A stretch of DNA of 64,000 bases from Photobacterium angustum (GCF_002954615.1 NZ_MSCJ01000002.1:124001-188000); one strand, 5' to 3'; shown: positions 1 to 11,778, counted from the stretch's first letter. Translations and numbers: made by a program. Notes: a model not told the origin generated them from the sequence alone.

Positions 1-114
1 ACTCATCTTAGTCGCTAAATCAGACATTGCTCGCAATGGAAGCTTACTATTTTCAAGTAGTATTTTACCATTCAGGGTTTCGCAGCTATATGCCACATTC
101 TCATTTTTTAACAT
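1..114 (-). CDS. N-terminal fragment of a CDS, possibly NADH pyrophosphatase NudC
   Basis: An ATG at 114 opens a leftward frame that runs 38 codons to the window edge without a stop, so only the amino terminus is present. The peptide contains the segment NGKILLENSKLP, which faintly resembles the amino-terminal region of NudC proteins (tryptophan/leucine-rich strand, then a G/S-x-x-P turn). In E. coli nudC lies divergent from rsd, and this frame has exactly that arrangement beside rsd. An AGGAAG stretch lies about 12 bases upstream, a little far for a ribosome binding site. The coding frame is plausible; the NudC name rests mainly on synteny and could be wrong. No Nudix box is within the window to confirm it. 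Confidence 0.45.
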   Translation of the reverse strand, partial: MLKNENVAYSCETLNGKILLENSKLPLRAMSDLATKMS

Positions 115-264
115 TTTTATTACATTCTTCCTTGCAGATGCTATTAATTACTGGCAATCTAAAGTTGAAACCAAGTAGTTATCCGAACAACTAGCTCTCT
201 TTGAAAAGAGAAAGATCATCGACTATCGATTTAACGATACCGACAAGATCATGAGGACGTGCTC

Positions 265-747
265 ATGCTTAGTAAATTCGAACAAGTCAAAAAAGAATGG
301 GGCGGTCATAATGACGTCATTGACCAATGGCTGATGATGCGTCAACAACTGCTTATCGATTATTGTAAACTAGCAGGCTTAGCCCCGAAAGAAGAGGCTA
401 ACCGCCAACTTCCTACCGCCTCTCAATTATCGTTATTCAGTGAAGCTCTAGTTGATTATATTTCAGCGGGTCACTTCAAAATTTACGATAACGTAATGGA
501 GCGCTGGCATCAAACAGGTTATTCACCCACCGAAGAAATTTCCACTCTTTACGCAAAAATCACTTTAACGACAGATCCATTATTGAACTTCAATGATAAA
601 TACAGCGAAGTTAAAAAAGACGATTTACTCGAAAATTTTGATGAAGACTTATCTCAAGTGGGTGAGCTAATGGAACTTCGCTTTGCCCTTGAAGATAAAC
701 TGATTGAGCTGATCAGCGACAGTCTATCTTGCCCTCCTGGCGCATAG
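265..747 (+). CDS. rsd: Regulator of sigma D (anti-sigma-70 factor Rsd)
   Basis: Rsd binds the housekeeping sigma factor RpoD and sequesters it from core RNA polymerase, favouring alternative sigma factors in stationary phase. The protein of about 160 residues shares the family's all-helical pattern, including the segments LVDYISAGHFKIY near residue 70 and MELRFALEDKLIELI near the end, both very close to E. coli Rsd. An upstream in-frame GTG at 259 exists, but the GAGG at 253-256 is correctly spaced for the ATG at 265, which I chose. The gene converges on rpoC, with a shared bidirectional hairpin between them, and lies divergent from a probable nudC, the same neighbourhood as in other Vibrionaceae and E. 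coli. Identification is firm. Confidence 0.93.
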   Translation: MLSKFEQVKKEWGGHNDVIDQWLMMRQQLLIDYCKLAGLAPKEEANRQLPTASQLSLFSEALVDYISAGHFKIYDNVMERWHQTGYSPTEEISTLYAKITLTTDPLLNFNDKYSEVKKDDLLENFDEDLSQVGELMELRFALEDKLIELISDSLSCPPGA

Positions 748-868
748 CCTAGCCATTATAATATGTGGCAGTACACCGGCTGCCACTTCATTACACACTA
801 TCCGACACCTCTCTATTACTCTCCTTATATGAACCGTCCACCAGCCTGACATTTATTACAGACAATAA

Positions 869-894
869 AAAAGGCACCCCGAAGGATGCCTTTT
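869..894. terminator. Bidirectional terminator between rsd and rpoC
   Basis: A 7-bp stem (GGCACCC at 873-879 with GGATGCC at 884-890, one G-U pair) with a four-base loop is flanked by an A-run on the left and a T-run on the right. Read leftward it ends the rpoBC transcript with a good U-tract; read rightward it can also stop rsd transcription. Confidence 0.85.
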
Positions 895-914
895 AGAATC
901 AGTCACGTTGAGAA

Positions 915-3900
915 TTAATTCTCGTCGTTAAGACCTGCATTCAATAGTGCCGCTAAGTCTTGAGAGGCTTGCTCTGCATCAACTTGTGGTGCTACTGGCT
1001 CAAGCTCAACATCACGCTGCTGTTGACGACGTTGGTGGTAAGAGAAACCTGTACCCGCTGGGATCAGACGACCCACGATTACGTTCTCTTTCAGACCACG
1101 TAGGTCATCACGCTTACCAGAAACAGCTGCTTCTGTTAGTACGCGCGTTGTTTCCTGGAACGATGCTGCTGAGATGAATGACTCAGTCGCAAGCGATGCT
1201 TTAGTGATACCTAGTAAGTCACGAGAGTAACTTGCAGGAGTCTTACCTTCAGCTTCAAGCTGACGGTTAGCAATCGTTACGCGAGAGAATTCAACTTGCT
1301 CGCCTTCTAGGAACTCAGAATCACCAGCAACAGTGATAGTTACCTTACGTAGCATCTGACGAATGATAGTCTCAATGTGCTTATCATTAATCTTAACGCC
1401 CTGTAGACGGTAAACTTCCTGAACTTCGTTAACGATGTATTCTGCAACTGCGTGTACACCACGTAGACGTAGAATATCGTGCGGAGTTTCTGGACCATCA
1501 GCGATTACGTCACCCTTCTCAACTTTTTCACCTTCGAAAACGTTAAGCTGGCGATGCTTCAGGATCATCTCTTCGTACGGCTGACCTTCACTTGGAGTGA
1601 TGATCAAACGACGCTTACCTTTAGTTTCTTTACCGAACGATACTGTACCGGTAATTTCTGCCAAGATAGCTGGTTCTTTTGGCTTACGTGCTTCGAACAA
1701 GTCAGCAACGCGTGGTAGACCACCCGTGATATCCTTGTTACCGCCAGATTTTTGCGGAATACGTGCAAGCGTATCACCGATACCAACCATAGCGCCGTCG
1801 TCAAGCTGAACAATCGCCTTACCAGGTAGGAAGTATTGAGCTGGCATATCAGTACCAGGGATCATTACATCATTACCATCAGCATCAACAAGTTTGATAG
1901 CTGGACGCATATCTTTACCTGCTGCTGGACGAGCTGCAGCATCAGTAACTTCGCTTGAAGATAGACCTGTTAGGTCATCTGTTTGACGAGAAACTGTTAC
2001 GCCGTCGATCATGTCAACGAACTGGATACGACCTGCCACTTCAGTGATGATTGGCATGGTGTGCGCTTCCCAGTTTGCTACTGTTTCACCAGCAACAACG
2101 TCTGCACCGTCACCTTTGCTTAAGATAGTACCGTAAGACAGTTTGTAGTTCTCTTTCGTACGGCCGAACTCATCAATGATGCTTAGTTCAGATGCACGAG
2201 AAGTAATTACAAGCTTGCCAGCATTGTTCGTTACGAACTTAGCATTGTGCAGCTTCATAGAACCTGTAGTTTTCACTACAACGCTATTGTCTGCTGCCGC
2301 TGCTGATGCCGCACCACCGATGTGGAACGTACGCATCGTAAGCTGTGTACCCGGTTCACCGATTGACTGAGCAGCAACAACACCCACTGCCTCACCAGAG
2401 TTAACCAAGTGACCACGAGCAAGGTCACGACCGTAACAAAACTTACAACAACCGAAGTCATTTTCACACGTTACAACTGAACGTACTTTAACTTGGTCTA
2501 CAGAGTTTGCTTCTAGGATCTCACACCACTTCTCATCAAGAAGCGTATTACGTGGTGCTAGAACTTCTTCTGTACCCGGTTTTAGAACGTCTTCAGCAAC
2601 AACACGACCAAGAACACGATCACCAAGTTGTTCTTTAACATCACCACCCTCGATTAGAGGCATCATGGTGATACCAGCGTAAGTACCACAGTCATCAGCT
2701 GTGATCACTACGTCTTGCGCTACGTCTACTAGACGACGCGTTAGGTAACCTGAGTTTGCTGTCTTAAGTGCGGTATCCGCAAGACCCTTACGAGCACCGT
2801 GAGTAGAGATAAAGTACTGTAGTACGTTTAGACCTTCACGGAAGTTCGCAGTGATCGGCGTTTCGATGATTGAGCCATCTGGCTTAGCCATCAGACCACG
2901 CATACCCGCCAACTGACGAATCTGTGCAGCAGAACCACGAGCACCAGAGTCGGCCATCATGTATACACTGTTGAACGATTTTTGCTGCTCTTCAACGCCG
3001 TCACGGTTAATAACAGTGTCAAAAGACAGGTTATCCATCATCGCTTTAGCAACTTGTTCGTTCGCTGTAGCCCAGATATCGATAACTTTGTTGTAACGTT
3101 CACCAGCAGTTACAAGACCTGACTGGAACTGTTCTTGAATTTCAGCAACTTCTGCTTCAGCTTCAGCGATCTTAGTGTATTTAGCCGCAGGTACAACCAT
3201 ATCGTCGATACCAACAGATACACCAGAAAGTGCAGCGTAAGCAAAACCTGTATACATAATTTGGTCAGCAAAGATAACAGTATCTTTCATGCCCAGCTTA
3301 CGGTAACAAGTGTTAAGAAGCTTAGAGATTTGCTTCTTACCTAGTGCTTCAGTGTTTACAAGGCTAAATGGCAGACCTTTCGGTACGATAGGCCATAGCA
3401 TTGCACGACCAACAGTAGTATCAACAAGTTGAGTATTCTCAACAAAGTTACCCTGCTCGTCTTTCACGTATTCTGTAATACGTACTTTAACGCGAGCGTG
3501 AAGCTCAGCCATCTTAGTACGGTATGCTTTCTCAGCTTCAGCTGGTCCAGCAAGGTACATGCCTTCACCTTTCGCGTTGATTTTCTCACGCGTCATGTAG
3601 TAAAGACCCAATACAACGTCCTGAGAAGGTACGATGATCGGATCACCAGATGCTGGTGAAAGGATGTTGTTTGTTGACATCATTAGAGCACGTGCTTCTA
3701 GCTGTGCTTCTAGCGTCAACGGCAAGTGAACCGCCATCTGGTCACCATCGAAGTCGGCGTTGTATGCCGCACACACAAGTGGGTGAAGCTGAATCGCTTT
3801 ACCTTCGATTAGGATTGGTTCAAACGCCTGAATACCTAGACGGTGCAGTGTTGGTGCACGGTTAAGCATTACTGGGTGTTCACGAATAACTTCGTCTAGG

Positions 3901-5132
3901 ATATCCCAAACTACTGCTTCTTCGCGCTCAACCATCTTCTTAGCAGCTTTGATTGTCGTAGCAAGACCACGAGTCTCTAACTTACCGTAGATGAATGGCT
4001 TAAATAGCTCTAGTGCCATCTTCTTAGGAAGACCACACTGATGCAGACGTAGGTATGGGCCTACTGTGATAACAGAACGACCTGAGTAGTCTACACGCTT
4101 ACCAAGAAGGTTCTGACGGAAACGACCTTGTTTACCCTTGATCATATCAGCAAGAGATTTCAGAGGACGCTTGTTAGAGCCAGTGATAGCGCGGCCACGA
4201 CGACCGTTATCTAGCAATGCATCAACAGATTCCTGAAGCATACGCTTTTCGTTACGTACGATGATATCAGGAGCAGCCAGGTCTAAAAGACGCTTCAGAC
4301 GGTTGTTACGGTTAATAACACGACGGTATAGATCATTCAGATCTGAAGTCGCGAAACGGCCGCCGTCTAGTGGTACCAAAGGACGTAGATCCGGTGGTAA
4401 AACTGGCAGTACAGACAGGATCATCCACTCTGGGTTGTTACCTGACTGTAGGAAAGCTTCAACTAGCTTAAGACGCTTAGTTAGCTTCTTACGCTTAGTT
4501 TCAGAGTTAGTTTCTTCTAACTCTTCACGCATATTTTCGATTTCAGCATTTAGGTCCATGTTGCCTAAAAGTGCTTTAACCGCTTCTGCGCCCATCTTAG
4601 CGTCGAACTCGTCGCCCCACTCTTCAAGTGCATCCAAGTACTGCTCTTCAGAAAGCAGCTGGCTACGCTCAAGGTTGGTCATACCAGGTTCAATAACTAC
4701 GTATGATTCAAAGTAAAGTACACGCTCGATATCACGTAGAGGCATGTCCATTAACAAACCGATACGAGATGGCAGTGACTTTAAGAACCAGATGTGGGCA
4801 ACAGGTGAAGCAAGCTCAATGTGACCCATACGCTCACGGCGTACTTTAGTCTGAGTAACTTCAACACCACATTTTTCACAGATCACACCACGGTGCTTCA
4901 GGCGCTTGTACTTGCCACAAAGACACTCGTAGTCTTTTACTGGGCCAAAGATACGTGCACAGAAAAGACCGTCACGCTCAGGCTTGAAGGTACGATAGTT
5001 GATTGTTTCTGGCTTTTTAACTTCACCAAAAGACCATGAACGGATCATGTCAGGTGAAGCTAGACCGATTTTGATTGCATCAAATTCTTCGGTCTTATGT
5101 TGTGCTTTCAGAAACTTAAGTAAGTCTTTCAC
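915..5132 (-). CDS. rpoC: DNA-directed RNA polymerase beta' subunit
   Basis: The largest core RNA polymerase subunit, carrying the catalytic magnesium centre. At 1405 residues it matches E. coli RpoC (1407). Visible landmarks are the amino-terminal zinc site with cysteines 70, 72, 85 and 88, the catalytic NADFDGDQM near residue 460, and the second zinc site around [11 protein letters not shown] near residue 890. The start is GTG at 5132: the overlapping ATG at 5134 is followed at once by TGA, while GTG continues with K-D-L-L-K-F as in other RpoC proteins and sits six bases after AGGAG. It follows rpoB by 100 bases, with a strong hairpin in the gap, and is the last gene of the rplKAJL-rpoBC transcript. 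No truncation or insertion is seen. Confidence 0.98.
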   Translation of the reverse strand: MKDLLKFLKAQHKTEEFDAIKIGLASPDMIRSWSFGEVKKPETINYRTFKPERDGLFCARIFGPVKDYECLCGKYKRLKHRGVICEKCGVEVTQTKVRRERMGHIELASPVAHIWFLKSLPSRIGLLMDMPLRDIERVLYFESYVVIEPGMTNLERSQLLSEEQYLDALEEWGDEFDAKMGAEAVKALLGNMDLNAEIENMREELEETNSETKRKKLTKRLKLVEAFLQSGNNPEWMILSVLPVLPPDLRPLVPLDGGRFATSDLNDLYRRVINRNNRLKRLLDLAAPDIIVRNEKRMLQESVDALLDNGRRGRAITGSNKRPLKSLADMIKGKQGRFRQNLLGKRVDYSGRSVITVGPYLRLHQCGLPKKMALELFKPFIYGKLETRGLATTIKAAKKMVEREEAVVWDILDEVIREHPVMLNRAPTLHRLGIQAFEPILIEGKAIQLHPLVCAAYNADFDGDQMAVHLPLTLEAQLEARALMMSTNNILSPASGDPIIVPSQDVVLGLYYMTREKINAKGEGMYLAGPAEAEKAYRTKMAELHARVKVRITEYVKDEQGNFVENTQLVDTTVGRAMLWPIVPKGLPFSLVNTEALGKKQISKLLNTCYRKLGMKDTVIFADQIMYTGFAYAALSGVSVGIDDMVVPAAKYTKIAEAEAEVAEIQEQFQSGLVTAGERYNKVIDIWATANEQVAKAMMDNLSFDTVINRDGVEEQQKSFNSVYMMADSGARGSAAQIRQLAGMRGLMAKPDGSIIETPITANFREGLNVLQYFISTHGARKGLADTALKTANSGYLTRRLVDVAQDVVITADDCGTYAGITMMPLIEGGDVKEQLGDRVLGRVVAEDVLKPGTEEVLAPRNTLLDEKWCEILEANSVDQVKVRSVVTCENDFGCCKFCYGRDLARGHLVNSGEAVGVVAAQSIGEPGTQLTMRTFHIGGAASAAAADNSVVVKTTGSMKLHNAKFVTNNAGKLVITSRASELSIIDEFGRTKENYKLSYGTILSKGDGADVVAGETVANWEAHTMPIITEVAGRIQFVDMIDGVTVSRQTDDLTGLSSSEVTDAAARPAAGKDMRPAIKLVDADGNDVMIPGTDMPAQYFLPGKAIVQLDDGAMVGIGDTLARIPQKSGGNKDITGGLPRVADLFEARKPKEPAILAEITGTVSFGKETKGKRRLIITPSEGQPYEEMILKHRQLNVFEGEKVEKGDVIADGPETPHDILRLRGVHAVAEYIVNEVQEVYRLQGVKINDKHIETIIRQMLRKVTITVAGDSEFLEGEQVEFSRVTIANRQLEAEGKTPASYSRDLLGITKASLATESFISAASFQETTRVLTEAAVSGKRDDLRGLKENVIVGRLIPAGTGFSYHQRRQQQRDVELEPVAPQVDAEQASQDLAALLNAGLNDEN

Positions 5133-5161
5133 ATTCGGCTCCTGTGAGGAGTTGACCCATA

Positions 5162-5185
5162 AAGGCGCCAGTCTACTGGCGCCTT
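5162..5185 (-). promoter_or_regulatory. Intercistronic hairpin between rpoB and rpoC
   Basis: Perfect 10-bp inverted repeat AAGGCGCCAG / CTGGCGCCTT with a 4-base loop in the 100-base rpoB-rpoC gap. No U-run follows in the leftward transcript, so it does not look like a simple terminator; an RNA-processing or message-stabilising element is more likely. A second small stem at 5139-5151 (CTCC/GGAG) pairs with the rpoC Shine-Dalgarno. Confidence 0.7.
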
Positions 5186-5232
5186 CATATTTATACCGGA
5201 GTAACTAATAAGTATAGGTGACTAACCCAGTC

Positions 5233-8200
5233 TTATTCGTCTTCCAGCTCGATGTTAATACCCAACGAGCGGATTTCTTTCAACAATACGTTGAATGATT
5301 CCGGCATACCTGGTTCCATACGATGATCACCGTCAACGATGTTTTTATACATCTTCGTACGGCCGTTAACGTCATCTGACTTAACGGTTAGCATTTCTTG
5401 AAGGGTATATGCTGCGCCGTATGCTTCAAGCGCCCATACTTCCATCTCACCAAAACGCTGACCACCGAACTGAGCTTTACCACCCAGCGGCTGCTGAGTA
5501 ACAAGGCTGTAAGAACCGGTAGAACGGGCGTGCATCTTGTCATCAACCAAGTGGTTCAGTTTAAGCATGTACATGTAACCAACAGTTACAGGACGCTCAA
5601 ATGCATCACCAGTACGGCCATCAAACAACGTTAGCTGACCTGATTCAGGTAGATCACCCAGTTTTAGCAACTCTTTAATTGATGACTCAGGTGCGCCGTC
5701 AAATACAGGTGTTGCAATAGGTAGACCTTTACGAAGGTTTTGTACAAGAGTACGCACTTCCTGATCAGTAAGAGCTTCGATATCAACTTTCTGGCGAGTA
5801 TCACCTAGGTTGTATACGCGTTGTAGGAAGTTACGGAACTTGTGTAACTCCTGCTGCTCTTTAAGCATATCGTTAAGTTTGTCACCGATACCTTTCGCCG
5901 CAAGACCTAAGTGAGTCTCAAGGATCTGACCGATGTTCATACGAGACGGTACACCCAGTGGGTTCAGAACGATATCAACCGTTTGACCTTTCTCATCGTA
6001 AGGCATGTCTTCAACAGGGTTAATCTTAGAGATAACACCCTTGTTACCGTGACGACCCGCCATCTTATCACCCGGTTGGATGCGACGACGTACAGCTAGG
6101 TATACTTTAACAATCTTAAGTACGCCAGGTGCTAGGTCATCACCTTGAGTGATCTTACGACGCTTAGTTTCAAACTTCTTATCGAACTCAGCTTTCAGTT
6201 CATCATACTGCTCTGCAAGCTGTTCCAACTGGTTTTGTAAAGCTTCGTCATCAAGCGTAACAGCGAATAGTGCATCGCGGTTCATTGAAGCAATCTTGTC
6301 TTCGCCGTAACCCGCAGATAGTAGAAGCGTACGAACACGAGCAAGAAGACCACCCTCAAGGATCTGGAATTCTTCTGTGATGTCTTTCTTCGCTTCTTTC
6401 AGCTGCATCTCTTCAATTTCAAGAGCACGCTTGTCTTTCTCAACGCCATCACGAGTGAATACTTGTACATCAATGATCGTACCAGTAACGCTACCAGGAA
6501 CACGTAGAGATGAATCTTTAACATCAGATGCTTTCTCACCGAAGATAGCTCGTAGAAGCTTCTCTTCTGGTGTTAGTTGTGTTTCACCCTTAGGTGTCAC
6601 TTTACCAACTAGGATGTCACCACCCTTCACTTCAGCACCGATGTAAACGATACCTGACTCGTCCAACTTAGAAAGCGCAGCTTCACCCACATTAGGGATA
6701 TCAGCAGTGATTTCTTCAGAACCCAGCTTCGTATCACGCGCCACACAAGAAAGCTCTTGAATGTGGATTGTTGTGAAACGATCTTCCTGAACTACACGCT
6801 CAGAAACTAAGATGGAATCCTCGAAGTTGTAACCGTTCCAAGGCATGAACGCGATACGCATGTTTTGACCAAGCGCTAGCTCACCAAGGTCTGTTGAAGG
6901 ACCATCAGCAAGAACATCACCGCGTGATACTGGCTCGCCAGGTAGCACGGTTGGACGCTGGTTAATACATGTATTCTGGTTAGAACGCGTGTACTTAGTT
7001 AGGTTGTAGATATCGATACCTGCTTCACCAGGGATCAACTCGTCGTCGTTAACTTTGATAACGATACGAGATGCATCTACAGACTGAACTGTACCACCAC
7101 GTTTAGCTACAGCTGTAACACCAGAATCAACACCGATTTGACGCTCAATACCAGTACCTACTAGCGGCTTATCAGCACGGATAGTTGGAACTGCCTGACG
7201 TTGCATGTTCGCACCCATTAGGGCACGGTTAGCATCATCGTGTTCTAGGAACGGGATCAGAGATGCCGCCACAGATACAACCTGGTTGGTTGCAACGTCC
7301 ATGTATTGAACATGGTCACGTGGGTGCAGACCTGAATCACCTTTCTGACGAGCAGTGATCAATTCGTCAGCAAATGAACCGTCTTCGTTAAGCGCGGCGT
7401 TAGCCTGTGCAATAACGTATAGACCTTCTTCGATTGCTGATAGGTATTCGATATCGTCTGTAACTTTTCCGTCTACCACTTTACGGTAAGGTGTTTCCAA
7501 GAAACCGTAAGGGTTACAACGCGCAAAAACAGATAGCGAGTTGATTAGACCGATGTTTGGACCTTCAGGCGTTTCGATAGGACATAGACGACCGTAGTGC
7601 GTCGCGTGTACGTCTCGAACCTCAAAGCCAGCACGCTCACGAGTCAGACCACCTGGACCAAGCGCCGAGATACGACGTTTGTGAGTAACTTCTGACAGTG
7701 GGTTGTTTTGGTCCATAAACTGTGACAACTGAGAAGAGCCGAAGAACTCTTTCACTGCCGCAGAAATAGGTTTAGCGTTAATTAGGTCTTGAGGCATGAT
7801 TGCATCAAGATCGCCTAAACTTAGACGCTCTTTCACAGCACGCTCAACACGTACTAGACCAACGCGGAATTGGTTTTCAGCCATTTCGCCAACAGAACGA
7901 ATACGACGGTTACCAAGGTGGTCGATATCATCAACTTCACCTTTACCGTTACGGATATCGATCAGTTTACGCATAACATCAATGATGTCTGCGTGGTCTA
8001 AGATACCAGGACCTGTAGTCTCTTCACGAAGTAGAGAACTGTTGAACTTCATACGACCAACAGCAGATAGATCGTAACGATCTTCTGAGAAGAACAAGCT
8101 TTCAAAAAGTTGCTCAGCTGCTTCACGTGTTGGTGGCTCGCCAGGGCGCATCATACGGTAGATTTCTACCAATGCACTTAGACGATCAGTTGTATTGTCG

Positions 8201-9258
8201 ATACGTAGGGTATCTGACATGTAAGGACCGTGGTCTAAATCGTTCGTAAACAGAACTTCAATAGACTTATGACCCGCCTGAGATAGAAGTGCTAATGCTT
8301 CCAGGCTTAATTCCTGGTTAGCCGCTACAATCAGTTCACCGGTTTCTTCGTTGATGTAATCGCGTGATGCGATCTTACCAACGATGTACTCAACTGGTAC
8401 TTCGATGTGATCAATGCCGTCTTTGCCTAATTGGCGAATATGACGAGCAGTGATACGACGACCTTGCTCTACGTAAACTGTACCGTTCGCTTCGATATCA
8501 AAGCTTGCAGTTTCGCCACGTAGACGATCCGGTACCAACTCCATAACAAGAGATTTACCTTGAACTTCGAAATGAATTTTTTCGAAGAACATGTCAAGGA
8601 TCTGTTCTGTTGTGTAGTTAAGTGCACGAAGGATGATAGACGCAGGTAATTTACGACGACGGTCGATACGTACGAATACACTGTCCTTAGGATCGAACTC
8701 GAAATCCAACCATGAACCACGGTAAGGGATTACGCGAGCGTTATATAACACTTTACCTGAGGAGTGGGTCTTACCCTTATCGCTGTCGAAGAAGACACCC
8801 GGGCTACGGTGTAGCTGGGATACGATAACCCTCTCGGTACCGTTAATAACGAATGTACCGTTATCTGTCATGAGCGGAATTTCGCCCATGTAAACTTCTT
8901 GTTCTTTAATGTCTTTTACAGTGCCAGCCGGCGCGTCTTTATCGTACATGACAAGACGTAGCTTCACACGCAGTGGAGCAGAATAAGTTACGCCACGAAT
9001 CTGACATTCTTTAACATCGAAGACCGGCTCACCGAGACGATAGCTAACGTATTGCAGCTCGGAATTGCCATTGTAGCTCTGGATTGGAAAAACAGAGCGA
9101 AAGGCAGCTTCTAGACCGTAATGCCCTTCTGGATCCTGCTCGATAAATTTTTGGAAAGAATCAAGCTGGATCGACAGCAAGTATGGAGCATCCAACACTT
9201 GCGGACGCTTACCAAAATCCTTACGGATACGCTTTTTCTCGGTATAAGAGTAAACCAT
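5233..9258 (-). CDS. rpoB: DNA-directed RNA polymerase beta subunit
   Basis: Second largest core polymerase subunit, forming one side of the active-site cleft and the rifampicin pocket. The chosen start (9258, [10 protein letters not shown]) gives 1341 residues against 1342 in E. coli; the open frame extends 16 codons further upstream but those residues are not conserved. The rifampicin cluster ([11 protein letters not shown]... ISALGPGG, about residues 508-536) has the drug-sensitive residues at the usual D, H and S positions. The carboxy terminus reads [10 protein letters not shown], typical of the family. It lies 228 bases after rplL, across an attenuator-like hairpin, and 100 bases before rpoC. 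Confidence 0.98.
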   Translation of the reverse strand: MVYSYTEKKRIRKDFGKRPQVLDAPYLLSIQLDSFQKFIEQDPEGHYGLEAAFRSVFPIQSYNGNSELQYVSYRLGEPVFDVKECQIRGVTYSAPLRVKLRLVMYDKDAPAGTVKDIKEQEVYMGEIPLMTDNGTFVINGTERVIVSQLHRSPGVFFDSDKGKTHSSGKVLYNARVIPYRGSWLDFEFDPKDSVFVRIDRRRKLPASIILRALNYTTEQILDMFFEKIHFEVQGKSLVMELVPDRLRGETASFDIEANGTVYVEQGRRITARHIRQLGKDGIDHIEVPVEYIVGKIASRDYINEETGELIVAANQELSLEALALLSQAGHKSIEVLFTNDLDHGPYMSDTLRIDNTTDRLSALVEIYRMMRPGEPPTREAAEQLFESLFFSEDRYDLSAVGRMKFNSSLLREETTGPGILDHADIIDVMRKLIDIRNGKGEVDDIDHLGNRRIRSVGEMAENQFRVGLVRVERAVKERLSLGDLDAIMPQDLINAKPISAAVKEFFGSSQLSQFMDQNNPLSEVTHKRRISALGPGGLTRERAGFEVRDVHATHYGRLCPIETPEGPNIGLINSLSVFARCNPYGFLETPYRKVVDGKVTDDIEYLSAIEEGLYVIAQANAALNEDGSFADELITARQKGDSGLHPRDHVQYMDVATNQVVSVAASLIPFLEHDDANRALMGANMQRQAVPTIRADKPLVGTGIERQIGVDSGVTAVAKRGGTVQSVDASRIVIKVNDDELIPGEAGIDIYNLTKYTRSNQNTCINQRPTVLPGEPVSRGDVLADGPSTDLGELALGQNMRIAFMPWNGYNFEDSILVSERVVQEDRFTTIHIQELSCVARDTKLGSEEITADIPNVGEAALSKLDESGIVYIGAEVKGGDILVGKVTPKGETQLTPEEKLLRAIFGEKASDVKDSSLRVPGSVTGTIIDVQVFTRDGVEKDKRALEIEEMQLKEAKKDITEEFQILEGGLLARVRTLLLSAGYGEDKIASMNRDALFAVTLDDEALQNQLEQLAEQYDELKAEFDKKFETKRRKITQGDDLAPGVLKIVKVYLAVRRRIQPGDKMAGRHGNKGVISKINPVEDMPYDEKGQTVDIVLNPLGVPSRMNIGQILETHLGLAAKGIGDKLNDMLKEQQELHKFRNFLQRVYNLGDTRQKVDIEALTDQEVRTLVQNLRKGLPIATPVFDGAPESSIKELLKLGDLPESGQLTLFDGRTGDAFERPVTVGYMYMLKLNHLVDDKMHARSTGSYSLVTQQPLGGKAQFGGQRFGEMEVWALEAYGAAYTLQEMLTVKSDDVNGRTKMYKNIVDGDHRMEPGMPESFNVLLKEIRSLGINIELEDE

Positions 9259-9422
9259 AGGTTCCTCAGATCGCTGATAAGTGATCCAAACTACCCCAAT
9301 ACACACGGGGGGTAGTGACTAAACGTTGTTTATGTGTAGGAACAACCCAATGAAATCAGGGTCGTTTTTTTGCTAGACAGTGGATACAAAACAAGGTGAA
9401 AATTACCACTGCCCTACAGCGC

Positions 9423-9452
9423 AAAAAGGCCGGTGGCAATTTGCCACCAGCC
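9423..9452 (-). terminator. rplL-rpoB attenuator hairpin
   Basis: On the minus strand a 10-bp stem, GGCTGGTGGC (9452-9443) with GCCACCGGCC (9437-9428; one G-U/T mismatch), ends in TTTTT (9427-9423). This is an intrinsic-terminator shape placed where E. coli has its partial attenuator that sets the ratio of ribosomal protein to polymerase message. rpoB has no other obvious strong promoter in the gap, so read-through is expected. A second small stem (ATAGCC/GGCTAT) sits at 9454-9470. Confidence 0.8.
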
Positions 9453-9486
9453 AATAGCCATAAAAGGCTATGAAATCAAATAATTA

Positions 9487-9852
9487 TTACTTGATTTCAA
9501 CAGAAGCACCAGCTTCTTCTAATTGAGCTTTAAGAGCTTCAGCTTCAGCTTTCTCAACGCCTTCTTTTAGAGGTGCTGGAGCGCCGTCAACTACTGCTTT
9601 AGCTTCTTTAAGACCAAGACCAGTTGCGCCACGTACTGCTTTGATTACAGCAACTTTGTTAGCGCCACAAGCTGTTAGGATTACGTCGAATTCAGTTTGC
9701 TCTTCAGCTGCGTCTGCAGCTGCGCCGCCTGCTACAACTGCAGCTGCAGCAGTAACACCGAATTTTTCTTCCATAGCTTCAATTAGCTCAACAACTTGCA
9801 TTACAGACATTTCTGCAACTGCGTCTAGGATTTGCTCGTTAGTGATAGACAT
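9487..9852 (-). CDS. rplL: 50S ribosomal protein L7/L12
   Basis: Stalk protein of the large subunit, present as dimers on L10 and needed to recruit and activate translational GTPases. The 121 residues show the family layout: amino-terminal dimerisation helices (about 1-30), an alanine-rich hinge ([17 protein letters not shown], about 35-52), and the carboxy-terminal factor-binding domain with [20 protein letters not shown]. It lies 59 bases downstream of rplJ in the same transcript and is followed by the attenuator before rpoB. Length and sequence are normal. Confidence 0.97.
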   Translation of the reverse strand: MSITNEQILDAVAEMSVMQVVELIEAMEEKFGVTAAAAVVAGGAAADAAEEQTEFDVILTACGANKVAVIKAVRGATGLGLKEAKAVVDGAPAPLKEGVEKAEAEALKAQLEEAGASVEIK

Positions 9853-9911
9853 AACAATTCTCTTTTAAAGTCAACAATAAGTTTAAATAGTAACCAGATA
9901 AAACTCTGCTA

Positions 9912-10406
9912 TTAAGCAGCAGCTTCTTCTTTCTGATCACGTACTGCAGCGATAGTACGTACAAGTTTACCAGCAGACGCTTCTTTCATGCACATCATTA
10001 GGCGTGCGATAGCTTCGTCGTAAGTTGGTAGAGTTGCTAGTACTTCAACGTTTGCAACAGCGCCTTCAAATGCAGCTGCTTTGATCTCGAATGCTTTGTT
10101 CTCTTTAGCGAAGTCTTTGAAAAGACGCGCTGCAGCACCTGGGTGCTCATTAGAGAAACCGATTAGAGAAGGACCAACAAAAACGTCTTTTAGACATTCG
10201 AAGTCAGTACCTTCTACTGCACGGCGTGCTAGTGTGTTACGAACAACTTTAACGTATACGCCAGCTTCACGAGCTTGCTTACGTAAAGTAGTCATCGCAC
10301 CCACAGTAACACCGCGAGAGTCAGCAACAACAGCAGAAAGTGCACCGTTGGCAGCTTCGTTGACTTCAGCAACAATTGCTTTTTTGTCTTGAAGATTTAA
10401 TGCCAT
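9912..10406 (-). CDS. rplJ: 50S ribosomal protein L10
   Basis: Base of the L7/L12 stalk and, as the L10(L12)4 complex, translational repressor of its own operon in enterobacteria. The ATG at 10406 (M-A-L-N-L-Q-D-K-K) gives 164 residues, equal to the family size, and is preceded by GGAG at the right distance; ten extra upstream codons in frame are not conserved. Conserved landmarks include [11 protein letters not shown] and [17 protein letters not shown]. It has its own leader and promoter in the 234-base gap after rplA and is followed by rplL. Confidence 0.97.
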   Translation of the reverse strand: MALNLQDKKAIVAEVNEAANGALSAVVADSRGVTVGAMTTLRKQAREAGVYVKVVRNTLARRAVEGTDFECLKDVFVGPSLIGFSNEHPGAAARLFKDFAKENKAFEIKAAAFEGAVANVEVLATLPTYDEAIARLMMCMKEASAGKLVRTIAAVRDQKEEAAA

Positions 10407-10598
10407 TGGATTTGCTCCTGGATTGTTTGACACCACTCACTGCTCAAATAGCAGGAGAGTCTTACGGCGCAGATCCAAGAAAGACATACATCAATCATGC
10501 TCTGGCACCGTCTACGTAGGTAAATATTAAGTTCCGAAAAACACCTACGGTCTTTGACGGAGGCTAACTGCAAGCAATTAGCCCCAGCCACGAATTCG
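10407..10598 (-). promoter_or_regulatory. rplJ leader RNA (L10 autoregulatory leader)
   Basis: Between the P-L10 promoter and rplJ the leftward transcript contains CCTACGTAGACGGTG and CGTAAGACTCTCCTG, sequences strongly reminiscent of the E. coli rplJ leader, to which the L10(L12)4 complex binds to repress translation. The boundaries are approximate and the fold was not computed. Confidence 0.7.
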
Positions 10599-10608
10599 GA
10601 AGCGACAA

Positions 10609-10636
10609 ATTATACACGAACTTGTCGCTTCTGCAA
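10609..10636 (-). promoter_or_regulatory. P-L10 promoter (sigma-70 type)
   Basis: On the minus strand: -35 TTGCAG (10636-10631), 16-base spacer, -10 TATAAT (10614-10609). It sits between rplA and rplJ as in E. coli. A perfect 10-bp inverted repeat (10599-10608 and 10622-10631) brackets the -10 box. Confidence 0.75.
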
Positions 10637-10640
10637 ATTA

Positions 10641-11345
10641 TTACGCTACGTTTGCTTTCAGAGAGTTCTGATCTAACGCTACGCCTGCACCCATAGTAGT
10701 AGAGATGCTTACTTTCTTAATGAAAGTACCTTTCGCTGAAGATGGCTTAGCCTTCTTCAGTGCAACTAGAAGAGCTTCTAAGTTCTCTTGTAGTTGAGCG
10801 GCATCGAAGTTCACTTTACCGATAGTAGTGTGAATGATACCGTTTTTGTCGTTACGGTAACGAACCTGACCTGCTTTAGCATTTTTAACTGCTTCAGCAA
10901 CGTTAGGAGTTACAGTACCAACTTTAGGGTTTGGCATAAGACCACGAGGACCTAAGATAGTACCAAGTTGACCTACAACGCGCATTGCATCAGGAGATGC
11001 GATAACTACGTCGAAGTTCATCTCGCCTTTCTTAACTAGGTCAGCTAGATCTTCCATACCTACAAGCTCAGCGCCAGCTTCTTTAGCAGCTTCAGCGTTT
11101 GCGCCTTGAGTAAATACAGCAACACGGATGTCACGACCAGTACCGTTTGGTAGTACAGTTGCACCACGTACGTTTTGGTCAGATTTACGTGCATCAATGC
11201 CTAGGTTAACTGCAACGTCAACACTTTCATTGAATTTAGCAGTAGCTAGTTCTTTTAGAAGAGCAACAGCTTCGTTGATTTCGTACTCACGAGTAGAGTC
11301 AACTTTGTCACGGATAACGCGCATGCGCTTAGTCAGTTTAGCCAT
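10641..11345 (-). CDS. rplA: 50S ribosomal protein L1
   Basis: L1 forms the mobile L1 stalk near the E site of the ribosome and represses translation of the rplK-rplA message when in excess (known for E. coli). The 234 residues equal the E. coli length. Family signatures include the amino-terminal [10 protein letters not shown], and [15 protein letters not shown] around residue 130, the classic L1 motif. The start ATG at 11345 lies only four bases after the rplK stop, implying translational coupling. Nothing unusual is seen. Confidence 0.97.
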   Translation of the reverse strand: MAKLTKRMRVIRDKVDSTREYEINEAVALLKELATAKFNESVDVAVNLGIDARKSDQNVRGATVLPNGTGRDIRVAVFTQGANAEAAKEAGAELVGMEDLADLVKKGEMNFDVVIASPDAMRVVGQLGTILGPRGLMPNPKVGTVTPNVAEAVKNAKAGQVRYRNDKNGIIHTTIGKVNFDAAQLQENLEALLVALKKAKPSSAKGTFIKKVSISTTMGAGVALDQNSLKANVA

Positions 11346-11349
11346 CTTA

Positions 11350-11778
11350 TTAACCCTCTACCACTAGGCCCATTGAGCGAGCAGTACCAGCAATTGAACG
11401 CTTCATAGCTTCAATATCAGCACCAGTCATGTCTGCAGCTTTAGTCTCAGCGATCTCTTGGATCTGAGCGTCAGTTACAGTACCTACTTTCTCAGTGTTC
11501 GGACGACCAGAACCAGACTTAAGGCCAGCTGCTTTAAGCAGAAGAACTGCTGCAGGTGGAGTCTTAGTTACGAACGTGAATGAACGGTCACTGTAAACAG
11601 TGATAACAACTGGAGTTGGAAGACCTTTCTCTACTGAGTCAGTCTTAGCGTTAAACGCTTTACAGAATTCCATGATGTTAACACCATGTTGACCAAGAGC
11701 TGGACCAACTGGTGGACTAGGGTTCGCCATACCAGCTGCAACTTGCAGCTTGATGTAAGCTTCTACTTTTTTAGCCAT
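11350..11778 (-). CDS. rplK: 50S ribosomal protein L11
   Basis: L11 folds on the GTPase-associated 23S rRNA segment and is needed for RelA activation on the ribosome. The 142 residues match the family. The proline-rich linker [13 protein letters not shown] near residues 21-33 is a diagnostic L11 motif, and the carboxy-terminal RNA-binding domain ends in [12 protein letters not shown]. It opens the rplK-rplA pair and has its own promoter in the 125-base gap after nusG. Confidence 0.97.
   Translation of the reverse strand: MAKKVEAYIKLQVAAGMANPSPPVGPALGQHGVNIMEFCKAFNAKTDSVEKGLPTPVVITVYSDRSFTFVTKTPPAAVLLLKAAGLKSGSGRPNTEKVGTVTDAQIQEIAETKAADMTGADIEAMKRSIAGTARSMGLVVEG

Noticed and set aside
4261..4716. 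151-codon plus-strand frame inside rpoC
   Set aside because: Antisense shadow of a highly conserved coding region, with arginine/serine-rich content and no ribosome site.
9259..9306. Amino-terminal extension of RpoB by 16 residues
   Set aside because: Upstream in-frame codons are not conserved; the ATG at 9258 gives the family length and start.
10599..10631. Intrinsic terminator after rplA
   Set aside because: The inverted repeat is good but no U-run follows on the leftward strand, so I list it as an unexplained palindrome over the promoter.
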